10,567 nucleotides of DNA from an uncultured Eubacteriales bacterium (GCA_900553295.1 USCR01000082.1:1-10567), one strand, 5' to 3'; positions 1 through 6,007 are shown, numbered from the stretch's first letter. The notes: generated by a model not told the origin, from the letters alone. Numbers and translations: made by a program.

Positions 1-98
1 AGAAGCTCTATGTCTCCGAGGTCTTTGCGACCCCCGGCCCCATCATCAAGCGGATGATGCCCCGGGCTCAGGGCCGCGCCTATCGCATCAACAAGCGC
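1..98 (+). CDS. rplV: Ribosomal protein L22 (uL22), C-terminal fragment
   Basis: Reading from base 3, the first 32 codons give KLYVSEVFATPGPIIKRMMP followed by RAQGRAYRINKR. This is the conserved C-terminal region of ribosomal protein L22, whose family signature is GP-x-x-KR-x-x-PRA-x-GRA-x-RI-x-KR. L22 binds 23S rRNA, and its extended beta-hairpin lines the peptide exit tunnel of the 50S subunit. The usual next residues, TSHITVVV and a short tail, are absent. After the Arg codon at 96-98 the plus-strand frame becomes the antisense of an unrelated gene. The 5' part lies outside the window. No other ribosomal protein gene is visible, although rplV normally sits inside the S10 operon between rpsS and rpsC. 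I am confident of the L22 identity. I doubt that this fragment is genuinely linked to what follows, and an assembly join is the simplest explanation. Confidence 0.8.
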
Positions 99-341
99 GC
101 CCTGGGGCGGGCAGCCGCCCCGCTCAAACACGTTCCGCCGCAGCCGCGAGGGAGACAGCACCTCCACATCCATCAGTCCCGGCAGGTGCAGCCCGTCCAT
201 GATTTCCCGCTCCATGAGCAGGGTGAACTGCTCGGGCACCAGCACCAGCACCCGTTTCCCTGCCTGCCGCGCCTGGGCGATCTCCCGCAGCATCAGCGGC
301 GCCAGACGTCCGGCCCGGCCCGTAAGGATTTTGACCCCCAT
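99..341 (-). CDS. addB: AddB-type helicase/nuclease subunit, N-terminal fragment
   Basis: The start ATG is at 341-339, with GGAGG at 353-349 seven bases upstream. The first residues, MGVKILTGRAGRLAPLMLRE, are followed by GKRVLVLVPEQFTLLMERE and then DVEVLSPSRL. The [LV]VPEQFT-x-x-x-E and E-V-x-S-x-SRL blocks are typical of the N-terminal domain of AddB, the RexB/RecC-like partner of AddA. AddAB resects double-strand breaks for RecA loading in Gram-positive bacteria, and AddB normally has about 1,100-1,200 residues. Only about 75-80 residues are present before the reading frame enters antisense rplV sequence, so the gene is cut off by a junction and not by a stop codon. The Walker A site usual at this position (G-R-A-G-S-G-K-[ST]) is replaced by GRAGRLAP, with no Lys. 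It is divergent from the isomerase gene. The family assignment is good from motifs; the exact junction position is uncertain by about 20 bases. Confidence 0.7.
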
Positions 342-366
342 GCTTCCGCCTCCCCTCCACCCTTCC

Positions 367-395
367 ATTATGCCATAGCCGGTCAAGGGGCGGAA
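367..395 (-). promoter_or_regulatory. Possible extended -10 promoter for addB
   Basis: On the minus strand TGGCATAAT (375-367) resembles an extended -10 element. A weak TTCCGC lies 17 bases upstream at 395-390. Transcription would start about 20 bases before the addB start codon, leaving just enough room for its GGAGG site. The -35 match is poor, so this is tentative. Confidence 0.35.
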
Positions 396-408
396 AGGGA
401 AACCGGCC

Positions 409-437
409 TTGTTTTTCCCCCCGGAACATGCTATGCT
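409..437 (+). promoter_or_regulatory. Promoter of the isomerase gene
   Basis: TTGTTT (409-414) and TATGCT (432-437) are separated by 17 bases. A TG dinucleotide at 429-430, one base before the -10, makes it an extended -10 element. The downstream gene starts at 484, leaving a leader of roughly 40 bases. A second AT-rich stretch, TATATA at 438-443, could serve as an alternative -10. Confidence 0.5.
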
Positions 438-483
438 ATATATAGATTTTAGCGCCATGACAACGCAAGAAAGGATGATTCCC

Positions 484-1116
484 ATGAAAATCGCGCTTTT
501 GAATGAAAACAGTCAGGCGGCCAAGAACAGCATGATTGAAGCCTGCCTGCGCAAGGTTGTGGAGCCCATGGGCCACGAGGTGGTCAACTACGGCATGTAT
601 ACCGCCGACGACGCCTGCCAGCTGACCTATGTGAAGTGCGGACTGCTGGCAGGCATCCTGCTCAACAGCGGCGCGGCCGACTACGTCATCACCGGCTGCG
701 GCACCGGCGAGGGCGCCATGCTGGCCTGCAACGCCTTCCCCCGGGTGCTGTGCGGGCACATCGTCGATCCCTCCGACGGATACATGTTTGCCCAGATCAA
801 CGACGGCAACTGCGCGGCCCTGCCCTTTGCCAAGGATTTCGGCTGGGGCGCGGAGCTGAAGCTGGAGATGATCTTCCAGCAGCTCTTCGGCTTTGGCCAC
901 GGCAACGGCTATCCCAAGGAGCGGGTGGTTCCCGAGCAACGGAACAAGAAGCTCCTGGACCAGGTAAAGGAAGTAACCCACAAGGACATGCTCACCATCC
1001 TCAAGGAGATCGACCAGACCTTCCTCAAGGAGACCATCAGCGGCGAGCATTTTGCCGAATATTTCTATCCCGCCTGCAAAGACCCGGCCATCGCCGAATA
1101 CCTGCGCGGGCTGTAA
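484..1116 (+). CDS. RpiB/LacA/LacB-family sugar-phosphate isomerase
   Basis: This gene encodes a 210-residue protein beginning MKIALLNENSQAAKNS. The start at 484 follows AAAGGA at about 470-475; upstream in-frame ATGs lie in the promoter region and give non-conserved sequence. The core matches the RpiB/LacAB fold. The block YVITGCGTGEGAMLACNAFP contains the family's CGTG anion-binding loop, with the cysteine that acts as base in RpiB enzymes, and is followed by AQINDGN where RpiB has (H/A)-x-x-N-D-A-N. Family members interconvert aldose and ketose phosphates, such as ribose-5-P and ribulose-5-P or galactose-6-P and tagatose-6-P, in the cytoplasm. At 210 residues it is about 60 longer than classical RpiB (~150). 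The extra C-terminal part has the look of the longer, poorly characterised clostridial subgroup. The Ile usual after the GTG is Glu here. The substrate cannot be named, and no sugar transporter or kinase lies beside it to suggest one. Confidence 0.8.
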   Translation: MKIALLNENSQAAKNSMIEACLRKVVEPMGHEVVNYGMYTADDACQLTYVKCGLLAGILLNSGAADYVITGCGTGEGAMLACNAFPRVLCGHIVDPSDGYMFAQINDGNCAALPFAKDFGWGAELKLEMIFQQLFGFGHGNGYPKERVVPEQRNKKLLDQVKEVTHKDMLTILKEIDQTFLKETISGEHFAEYFYPACKDPAIAEYLRGL

Positions 1117-1188
1117 GCCACTGACGCGCCCCATGGTTTTTCCTGCCGCAACCCGTATGTGGCTGGCTACGAAAGGAGCTCACCGCTT

Positions 1189-1623
1189 ATGAAAAGGCAC
1201 TTTGCCCGCGCCGCCTTTGCCTATGCCGCCCTGGCCATGGTGTTCGGGGTGTTCTACCGGGAGTTTACCAAGTTCAGCGGCTTTACCGGGCAGACCACCC
1301 TCTCGGTGATGCACCCCCATTATTTTCTGCTGGGCATGGTCTTTTGCCTGGTGATGCTGATTGCGGAACAGCTTTTTTCCTTCATGCCCGCAGGAAAAGG
1401 CGGAAAAATCCTGGCGCTGTACCACGTGGGGCTGAACGTCACCTGCCTGGGGCTGTTCCTGCGGGGACTGGCGCAGGTGCAGGGCATGGCGCTCAGCCGC
1501 GGGCTGGACGCCTCCCTCTCAGGCGTCTCCGGCATTGGACATGCGCTGCTGGGCATCGCCATGCTGTGGATGCTATGGCGCCTGTACCGGGCTGTGGACG
1601 GCGCGAAGGCCCGAACCATGTAA
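1189..1623 (+). CDS. DUF2871 domain-containing membrane protein
   Basis: This gene encodes a 144-residue hydrophobic protein starting MKRHFARAAFAYAALAMVFG, preceded by AAAGGAG at 1172-1178 with a ten-base spacer. An in-frame ATG at 1159 lies upstream of that ribosome binding site and is unlikely to be used. Conserved DUF2871 features are visible: VFYREFTKFSGFTGQTTLSV, then an HPHYF-LLGM block, and a GLDASLSGVSGIGHALLGI block. Four membrane segments are apparent, at about residues 7-24, 45-67, 80-100 and 115-135. The His residues in HPHYF and GIGH sit near membrane faces and could bind a ligand or metal, but the function of the family is unknown. It lies 72 bases after the isomerase gene with no clear terminator between, so the two may share a transcript; a functional link is not evident. 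Confidence 0.8.
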   Translation: MKRHFARAAFAYAALAMVFGVFYREFTKFSGFTGQTTLSVMHPHYFLLGMVFCLVMLIAEQLFSFMPAGKGGKILALYHVGLNVTCLGLFLRGLAQVQGMALSRGLDASLSGVSGIGHALLGIAMLWMLWRLYRAVDGAKARTM

Positions 1624-1646
1624 GTTTTTGCCCACCTGTGTTCTCT

Positions 1647-1687
1647 GAAAAGCATGGAGCCGCCGCGGCGGCTTCCTGCTTTTTTTG
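1647..1687 (+). terminator. Rho-independent terminator after the DUF2871 gene
   Basis: AGCCGCC and GGCGGCT form a very GC-rich stem around the perfect palindrome at 1658-1673. The stem is extended outward by AAAAGCA pairing with TGCTTTT, and is followed by a run of seven T at 1680-1686. It sits 25 bases past the DUF2871 stop codon and separates this unit from the next promoter. Confidence 0.75.
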
Positions 1688-1712
1688 TACACAAAAAAAC
1701 CCGCCGCTCCCC

Positions 1713-1741
1713 TTGCGGGGGATCAGCTATTCATGTATAAT
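1713..1741 (+). promoter_or_regulatory. Promoter of the regulator/acyl-CoA synthetase unit
   Basis: A consensus TATAAT at 1736-1741 has TTGCGG at 1713-1718 exactly 17 bases upstream. The ribosome binding site AAGGAGGT (1760-1767) and start codon (1776) follow closely, giving a short leader of under 30 bases. The downstream regulator could act here on its own promoter, but no clear inverted-repeat operator was seen. Confidence 0.65.
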
Positions 1742-1775
1742 GATTCAAATTCGCGTATGAAGGAGGTATCCATTT

Positions 1776-2333
1776 ATGTCCGAACAGGTAAGGCAGATCG
1801 CCATGCGGATTACTGACTTGCGTGAAATCTCGGACTACACCGTCGAGCAAATGGCGGCCTTGTGTGAGGTATCCCCCGAGGAATACGCCCGCTACGAAAG
1901 CGGAGAGACGGATATCCCCATCAGCTTCCTGCTCAAGCTCAACGAGCACTTCGGCGTGGATATGACCGAGCTGCTCACCGGCGAAGCACCGAGGCTGAAT
2001 CTGTACTCCGTGACCCGCGCGGGCAAGGGACAACTGATTAACCGCAGGGATCAGTACATTTACAAAAACCTGGCCTACAATTTTGTTCACCGGAAGATCG
2101 AGCCGCTGTTTGTAACCATCCCCCTGGGGGACAACAAGGGACTCCATCCCAACAGCCATGACGGGCAGGAGTTCGACTATATTCTCTCCGGGGTGATGAA
2201 AATCGTGGTGGCGGGGCATGAGCTGCTCCTGCACCCGGGCGACAGCATTTATTATGACTCCCGCGCTCCCCACGCCATGACCTGCGCGGGGAACGAGCCG
2301 GTGGAATTCCTGGCCATGGTGATTCCTGACTGA
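1776..2333 (+). CDS. XRE-family HTH regulator with C-terminal cupin domain
   Basis: This gene encodes a 185-residue protein starting MSEQVRQIAMRITDLREISD after a near-perfect AAGGAGGT at 1760-1767. Residues ~8-62 form a Cro/C1-type helix-turn-helix (YTVEQMAALCEVSPEEYARY, ending in the LLKLNEHFGVDMTELLTG helix typical of the fold). Residues ~108-183 form a cupin: LHPNSHDGQEFDYILSG carries His124, His128 and Glu132, then LHPGDSIYYDSRAPHAM gives the second cupin motif with its His. The metal-type residues are intact, so the cupin may bind a small ligand or metal and set DNA affinity. Regulators of this layout are often found directly upstream of an AMP-forming acyl-CoA synthetase, as here (40-base gap), and probably control it in response to the acid or its CoA ester. 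That role is inferred from context. It acts in the cytoplasm, and autoregulation from the promoter at 1713-1741 is plausible. Confidence 0.85.
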   Translation: MSEQVRQIAMRITDLREISDYTVEQMAALCEVSPEEYARYESGETDIPISFLLKLNEHFGVDMTELLTGEAPRLNLYSVTRAGKGQLINRRDQYIYKNLAYNFVHRKIEPLFVTIPLGDNKGLHPNSHDGQEFDYILSGVMKIVVAGHELLLHPGDSIYYDSRAPHAMTCAGNEPVEFLAMVIPD

Positions 2334-2373
2334 TGTGCCGCATCCCGCGTATAAAGAAAGGAATCAATGCGCC

Positions 2374-4035
2374 ATGCTGGCTGACCGTTATGTGAGAATG
2401 GATTTCACTTCCCAGGAAGATTTCGAGCAAAATTATACCCTCCGTATCCCGGACCGCTTCAACTTCGCCTATGATATTGTGGACGAGTATGCCCGCCTCT
2501 GCCCCGAAAAGCCCGCCATGATCTGGACCAACGTGGCGGGCGAGGAGCGCCGCTTCTCCTTTGGAGACATGAGCCGCAAGAGCAGCCAGGCCGCCAACTT
2601 CTTCCGCTCCCTGGGGCTGAAAAAGGGCGACCCCGTGCTGCTGGTGCTCAAGCGCCGGTATGAATACTGGTTCTGCGCCCTGGCCCTGATGAAGCTGGGC
2701 TGCATCCTGATTCCCGCCACGGCGCAGCTGGCGAAGAAAGATATCGTCTACCGCTGCGAGGCCGCGTCCATCAAGGCCGTTATCACTGTTTATCTGGACG
2801 AGGTTTGCCAGCACGTGGAAGCGGCCCGGCCGGAATGCTCCACCCTGGAACACTGCATCACCCTGGGCGAGCGCCCCGGCTGGCTGAACCTGGAGGCGGA
2901 GATGGACCGGCAGCCCGAGGAGTTCCTCAAGCCCGCCGAAGCGGACCTGCCCACCAATGACGACCTGATGCTGATGTACTTCACCTCCGGCACCACGGGC
3001 ATGCCCAAAATGGCCGTCCATACCTACACCTATCCCCTGGCGCAGATCGCCACCGCCGCCTATTGGCACAACCTGGACGATACTTCCCTGCACATTGCCG
3101 TGGCGGACACCGGCTGGGCCAAGGCGGGCTGGGGCAAAATTTATGGCCAGTGGATCTGCGGCGCCTGCCTGTTCGTGTACGATTTTGACCGCTTTGTGGC
3201 CACGGACATGCTGCACATGCTGGAGAAATATCAGGTAACCAGCTTTTGCGCCCCGCCCACGGTCTACCGCTTTATGATTAAAGAGGACATGAGCCGCTAT
3301 GACCTGAGCCACCTGAAGTGGGCCAACACCGCCGGGGAACCGCTGAACCCCGAGGTATTCAACCAGTTCAAGCGCTTCACCGGCGTGGAGCTTCATGAGG
3401 CCTTTGGCCAAAGCGAAACCACGCCCCTGCTCATGACCAGCAAGTGGATGACCCCGCGCATGGGCTCCACCGGCCGCCCCTCCCCCCACTACCATATCGA
3501 CCTAGTGGACCAGGAGGGCCGCTCCGTGGAGGACGGCGTGGAGGGCGAAATCGTCGTGCGCCTGGACCAGGGCCACCCGGCCGGGCTGTTGCGGGAATAC
3601 TACCGCGACCCCGTGAAAACCGCCGAGGTATTCCGCGGGGGCATGTACCACACCGGGGACATGGCCTGGCGGGACGTGGACGGCTACTATTATTTCATCG
3701 GCCGCAGCGACGACGTCATCAAGTCCAGCGGCTACCGTATCGGCCCCTTTGAGGTGGAGAGCGCGTTGATGGAGCATCCCGCGGTGCTGGAATGCGCCAT
3801 TACCGCCGTACCCCATCCCGAGCGCGGTCAGGTGGTCAAGGCCACCATCGTGCTCACCAAGGGCTACACCCCCTCCGATGCCCTGGTCAAGGAATTGCAA
3901 AACCACGTGAAGCATGCCACCGCTCCCTACAAATATCCCCGCATTGTGGAGTTTGTGGACGAGCTGCCCAAGACCGTTTCCGGCAAAATCCAGCGGGGCA
4001 AGATCCGCAATGGCGATCTCCAGGCCCATAGCTGA
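2374..4035 (+). CDS. AMP-forming acyl-CoA synthetase (acetyl-/medium-chain type)
   Basis: This gene encodes a 553-residue member of the ANL adenylating superfamily, which activates a carboxylic acid with ATP to an acyl-AMP and then an acyl-CoA. I place the start at the ATG at 2374 (MLADRYVRMDF), preceded by AGAAAGGA at about 2355-2362; an in-frame GTG at 2335 lies before that site. Motifs, in order: the phosphate-binding loop YFTSGTTGMPK (residues 202-212), ANTAGEPL, the adenine/Mg site EAFGQSETT, YHTGD with the ribose-binding Asp429, the hinge GRSDDVIKSSGYRIGPFEVE, and the C-terminal PKTVSGKIQR with catalytic Lys538. Length and motif spacing fit acetyl-CoA or medium-chain acyl-CoA synthetases (MACS). 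The chain length or aromatic preference of the substrate cannot be read from the sequence. It is cytoplasmic and complete. It is very probably cotranscribed with the XRE-cupin gene 40 bases upstream, which is its likely regulator. Confidence 0.9.
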   Translation: MLADRYVRMDFTSQEDFEQNYTLRIPDRFNFAYDIVDEYARLCPEKPAMIWTNVAGEERRFSFGDMSRKSSQAANFFRSLGLKKGDPVLLVLKRRYEYWFCALALMKLGCILIPATAQLAKKDIVYRCEAASIKAVITVYLDEVCQHVEAARPECSTLEHCITLGERPGWLNLEAEMDRQPEEFLKPAEADLPTNDDLMLMYFTSGTTGMPKMAVHTYTYPLAQIATAAYWHNLDDTSLHIAVADTGWAKAGWGKIYGQWICGACLFVYDFDRFVATDMLHMLEKYQVTSFCAPPTVYRFMIKEDMSRYDLSHLKWANTAGEPLNPEVFNQFKRFTGVELHEAFGQSETTPLLMTSKWMTPRMGSTGRPSPHYHIDLVDQEGRSVEDGVEGEIVVRLDQGHPAGLLREYYRDPVKTAEVFRGGMYHTGDMAWRDVDGYYYFIGRSDDVIKSSGYRIGPFEVESALMEHPAVLECAITAVPHPERGQVVKATIVLTKGYTPSDALVKELQNHVKHATAPYKYPRIVEFVDELPKTVSGKIQRGKIRNGDLQAHS

Positions 4036-4153
4036 CGCGCTGATAACCGGCAAGGTTTGTCTGTATCGTATGCACAATGCCCTTGCACACCGGGAGCGGA
4101 AGGGTTTCCTTCCCGCAATGGCAGGGCGGAAAAGCAGATTGTTCCACATCCTG

Positions 4154-4192
4154 GGCGTACCCTCTTTCGCTTGGAAAGGGGGGCGCTTTTTT
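4154..4192 (+). terminator. Rho-independent terminator after the acyl-CoA synthetase gene
   Basis: GCG-x-x-CCCTCTTTC pairs with GGAAAGGGGG-x-CGC around the loop GCTT, and the hairpin runs straight into TTTTTT (4187-4192). It lies about 120 bases past the stop codon. The stretch from 4036 to 4153 holds no gene that I can support, only a small GGAAGG/CCTTCC hairpin near 4098-4113 without a T run. Confidence 0.75.
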
Positions 4193-4229
4193 GTTGTCTT
4201 TCCTGCCTGACGTCCTGGCGGGAAAGCAG

Positions 4230-4258
4230 TTGACGGGTTCCGCGGGAAAAGCTATAAT
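4230..4258 (+). promoter_or_regulatory. Near-consensus sigma-A-type promoter of the phosphonopyruvate decarboxylase unit
   Basis: TTGACG (4230-4235) and TATAAT (4253-4258) are separated by exactly 17 bases, the best promoter match in the window. Transcription would begin near 4265, more than 200 bases before the first start codon. Confidence 0.75.
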
Positions 4259-4264
4259 AGACAG

Positions 4265-4477
4265 AAGCTTTTCCCGCCGGGCCCCTTTTGATTTTTTTGC
4301 GGCGGGGGAAGTTTTCCTTGCCGCCCGGTCATACCCTTTTGAGGTGCGGGGCATATCCGCACGGTCGCGGCTTTCTCCGTTCCCCCTGTGCCGGGGCGGC
4401 CCTGCGTGCGGCGTCTCCCCCGGCGGAAAGTTTTTCTCCGGGCACGACCCCTTTGTTTGAAAGGAGCAATCACCCTC
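4265..4477 (+). promoter_or_regulatory. Long structured 5' leader, possible attenuator or unknown riboregulator
   Basis: About 210 bases lie between the predicted transcription start and the ATG at 4478, and no convincing coding sequence fills them. Three hairpins can be drawn by eye. Bases 4268-4279 pair with 4300-4311 (12 pairs including two G-U), followed by TTTT. GTGCGG (4344-4349) pairs with CCGCAC (4357-4362). GCCGGGG (4390-4396) pairs with CCCCGGC (4418-4424), followed a few bases later by TTTTT at 4431-4435. Stems followed by T runs resemble attenuators, though none is a clean intrinsic terminator. No known riboswitch core (TPP, SAM, cobalamin or others) was recognised. The ribosome binding site AAAGGAG of the next gene is at 4460-4466, outside the stems. 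Confidence 0.4.
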
Positions 4478-4753
4478 ATGAACAACCGTCAATGGAAATC
4501 CCTGGGCCTGGCCTATTTTGCCCTGGTGGCGCTGCTTACGCCCACACTGGCCAGCGCCTATATTGATCCCTCCGTCACCTCCTACGTCCTGCAGGCAGTG
4601 GTGGGCGTGGCCGTGGCTGCGGGCGCTTTCTTCGCCGTATACTGGCGGCGGGCCAAGAAACGGCTGCAAGAGAAACTGAACCTGCAGGATCACGGTAAAA
4701 AGGAGCAGGAAGCCGATGTGGAGGTCTTTGACGACTCCCACACCCACCCCTGA
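4478..4753 (+). CDS. Small YIDP-type membrane protein
   Basis: This gene encodes a 91-residue protein with a ribosome binding site AAAGGAG at 4460-4466 and start MNNRQWKSLGLAYFALVALL. Residues ~9-27 form a hydrophobic signal or anchor segment ending TLASA, which could be a signal peptidase site before Tyr28. The mature part then begins YIDPSVTSYVLQAVVGVAVA, giving a second membrane segment (~36-55). A basic stretch (YWRRAKKRLQEKL) and an acidic, probably cytoplasmic tail ending DDSHTHP follow. Short proteins with a Y-I-D-P-x-x-x-S-Y-x-x-Q block next to one membrane helix occur in many bacteria near cell-envelope glycan or phosphonate genes; I know of no established function. It lies 17 bases before the phosphonopyruvate decarboxylase gene and shares its promoter, so a role with that enzyme, perhaps as a membrane partner in surface phosphonate assembly, is inferred. 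Confidence 0.75.
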   Translation: MNNRQWKSLGLAYFALVALLTPTLASAYIDPSVTSYVLQAVVGVAVAAGAFFAVYWRRAKKRLQEKLNLQDHGKKEQEADVEVFDDSHTHP

Positions 4754-4770
4754 CAAAAGGAGGAGCCTTC

Positions 4771-5913
4771 ATGGATGCCATTACCCTGTTGACCGCCTGC
4801 AAGGAGGCGGGAATTACCTTCTACACCGGCGTGCCGGATTCCCAGCTCAAGGGCCTGTGCGACACCCTCTATGACCTGTACGGCGTGCATGGCCAGCGTC
4901 ACATGGTAGCCGCCAACGAGGGCGGCGCCGTGGGCCTGGCCGCCGGACACTACTTGGCCACGGGGCACCCCGCCCTGGTGTACCTGCAAAACAGCGGCCT
5001 GGGCAACATTGTCAACCCCGTGTGCTCCCTGCTCCATGACAAGGTGTACGGCATTCCCTGCCTGTTCGTGGTGGGCTGGCGCGGCGAACCCGGCGTTCAC
5101 GACGAGCCCCAGCATGTTTTCCAGGGGGAGGTTACCCTGGAGCAGCTGCGGCTGATGGATATTGAGCCGTATGTGCTGGAATCCTCCACCACGGACGAGC
5201 AGTTCCATGCCATGTTTGCCCACATCACTGCCCGGCTGGGTCAAGGGAAATGCGCGGCACTGGTCATCCGCAAGGGCGCGCTGACCACCGCCTGCCGCCC
5301 CACATACACCAACGCCTATACCGTTACCCGGGAGCAGGCCGTGGGGTTGATTGCCCGCATGGCGGGGGAACGTGATATTTTCGTTTCCACCACGGGCAAG
5401 CTCAGCCGGGAACTGTTCGAGATCCGCCAGGGTCTGGGGCAGGGGCATGCCCGGGACTTCCTCACCGTGGGTTCCATGGGGCATGCTTCCATGATCGCCC
5501 TGGGGATTGCCCTGGCCAAGCCCGAGCGCCGGGTCTGGTGCCTGGATGGGGACGGCGCGGCGCTGATGCACATGGGCCATTTGGGCGTCATTGCAAAAAA
5601 AGCGCCCCGAAACCTGATTCACGTCATCATGAACAACGGCGCCCATGAAACCGTGGGCGGCATGCCCGTGGCGGAGGGCGTCATGCGCTTTGCGCCCCTG
5701 GCCCGGGACGCCGGCTACCCGGCGGTGTTCACCGCCGATACCCTGCCCGGCCTGCAGGAAGCTCTGGCCGCCGCCCAAACCCAGCCCACCCTGAGCCTCA
5801 TCGAGATGTTCTGTGCCCTGGGCGCCCGGGCCGACCTGGGCCGCCCCACCACCACGCCCCAGGAAAACCGCGACGCCTTCATGGCTTTTGTTCAAAATAC
5901 CAGCCAGGCGTGA
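4771..5913 (+). CDS. aepY: Phosphonopyruvate decarboxylase
   Basis: This gene encodes a 380-residue thiamine-diphosphate enzyme, the usual size for phosphonopyruvate decarboxylase (EC 4.1.1.82). The enzyme converts 3-phosphonopyruvate to phosphonoacetaldehyde and CO2, the step that pulls the unfavourable PEP mutase reaction forward in phosphonate biosynthesis. Start ATG at 4771 follows AAAAGGAGGAG. Visible features are the N-terminal pyrimidine-binding half, with FYTGVPDSQLKG (17-28) and the NEGGAVGLAAGHYLATG block holding the cofactor-activating Glu50, and YLQNSGLGNIVNP. The C-terminal half has the GDG...NN Mg-diphosphate motif (Gly260-Asp-Gly262 to Asn288-Asn289), then GAHETVGGMP, characteristic of this subfamily and of sulfopyruvate decarboxylase. 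Sulfopyruvate decarboxylase is usually split into two chains, so the single chain favours phosphonopyruvate. No PEP mutase, aminotransferase or nucleotidyltransferase gene lies nearby. It is cotranscribed with the small YIDP protein and ends at the bidirectional terminator. Confidence 0.88.
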   Translation: MDAITLLTACKEAGITFYTGVPDSQLKGLCDTLYDLYGVHGQRHMVAANEGGAVGLAAGHYLATGHPALVYLQNSGLGNIVNPVCSLLHDKVYGIPCLFVVGWRGEPGVHDEPQHVFQGEVTLEQLRLMDIEPYVLESSTTDEQFHAMFAHITARLGQGKCAALVIRKGALTTACRPTYTNAYTVTREQAVGLIARMAGERDIFVSTTGKLSRELFEIRQGLGQGHARDFLTVGSMGHASMIALGIALAKPERRVWCLDGDGAALMHMGHLGVIAKKAPRNLIHVIMNNGAHETVGGMPVAEGVMRFAPLARDAGYPAVFTADTLPGLQEALAAAQTQPTLSLIEMFCALGARADLGRPTTTPQENRDAFMAFVQNTSQA

Positions 5914-5954
5914 GCCTTCGGCTTCGCCCGCAGGTGAACCTGCGCCAAAACAAA

Positions 5955-6000
5955 AAACAGCGGGACCGGCTACTCTAAGACGCCGGTCCCGTTATTTTTA
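5955..6000. terminator. Bidirectional terminator between convergent operons
   Basis: CGGGACCGGC (5961-5970) and GCCGGTCCCG (5982-5991) form a perfect 10-base-pair stem with an 11-base loop. The plus strand continues into TTATTTTTA and the minus strand into TGTTTTTTG. The hairpin can therefore end both the decarboxylase unit and the pho operon, whose phoR stop codon is at 6008. Confidence 0.85.
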
Positions 6001-6007
6001 TGCGTTG

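Noticed and set aside
99..452. Continuation of the L22 frame as a ~118-codon C-terminal extension
   Set aside because: After RINKR the translation is the antisense of addB and of the addB-isomerase spacer, with no L22 tail and no recognisable domain.
409..483. Upstream start for the isomerase
   Set aside because: The ATGs at 409 and later lie in the promoter and leader; homology begins at MKIALLNEN after the AAAGGA site.
2038..3495. Long minus-strand open frame (485 codons) across the regulator and acyl-CoA synthetase genes
   Set aside because: It is antisense to two genes with clear motifs, its translation is low-complexity Gly/Ala/His-rich sequence, and GC-rich third positions produce such open antisense frames.
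4098..4113. GGAAGG/CCTTCC hairpin considered as a terminator of the acyl-CoA synthetase gene
   Set aside because: It has a short stem and no T run; the stronger hairpin with six T at 4154-4192 serves that role.
4690..5895. Minus-strand open frame (401 codons) opposite phosphonopyruvate decarboxylase
   Set aside because: It is a shadow of the decarboxylase gene with Gly/Gln/His-rich sequence and no start signals.
5920..6007. Possible small gene or regulatory RNA between the convergent operons
   Set aside because: The stretch is almost fully explained by the bidirectional terminator and holds no start with a ribosome binding site.
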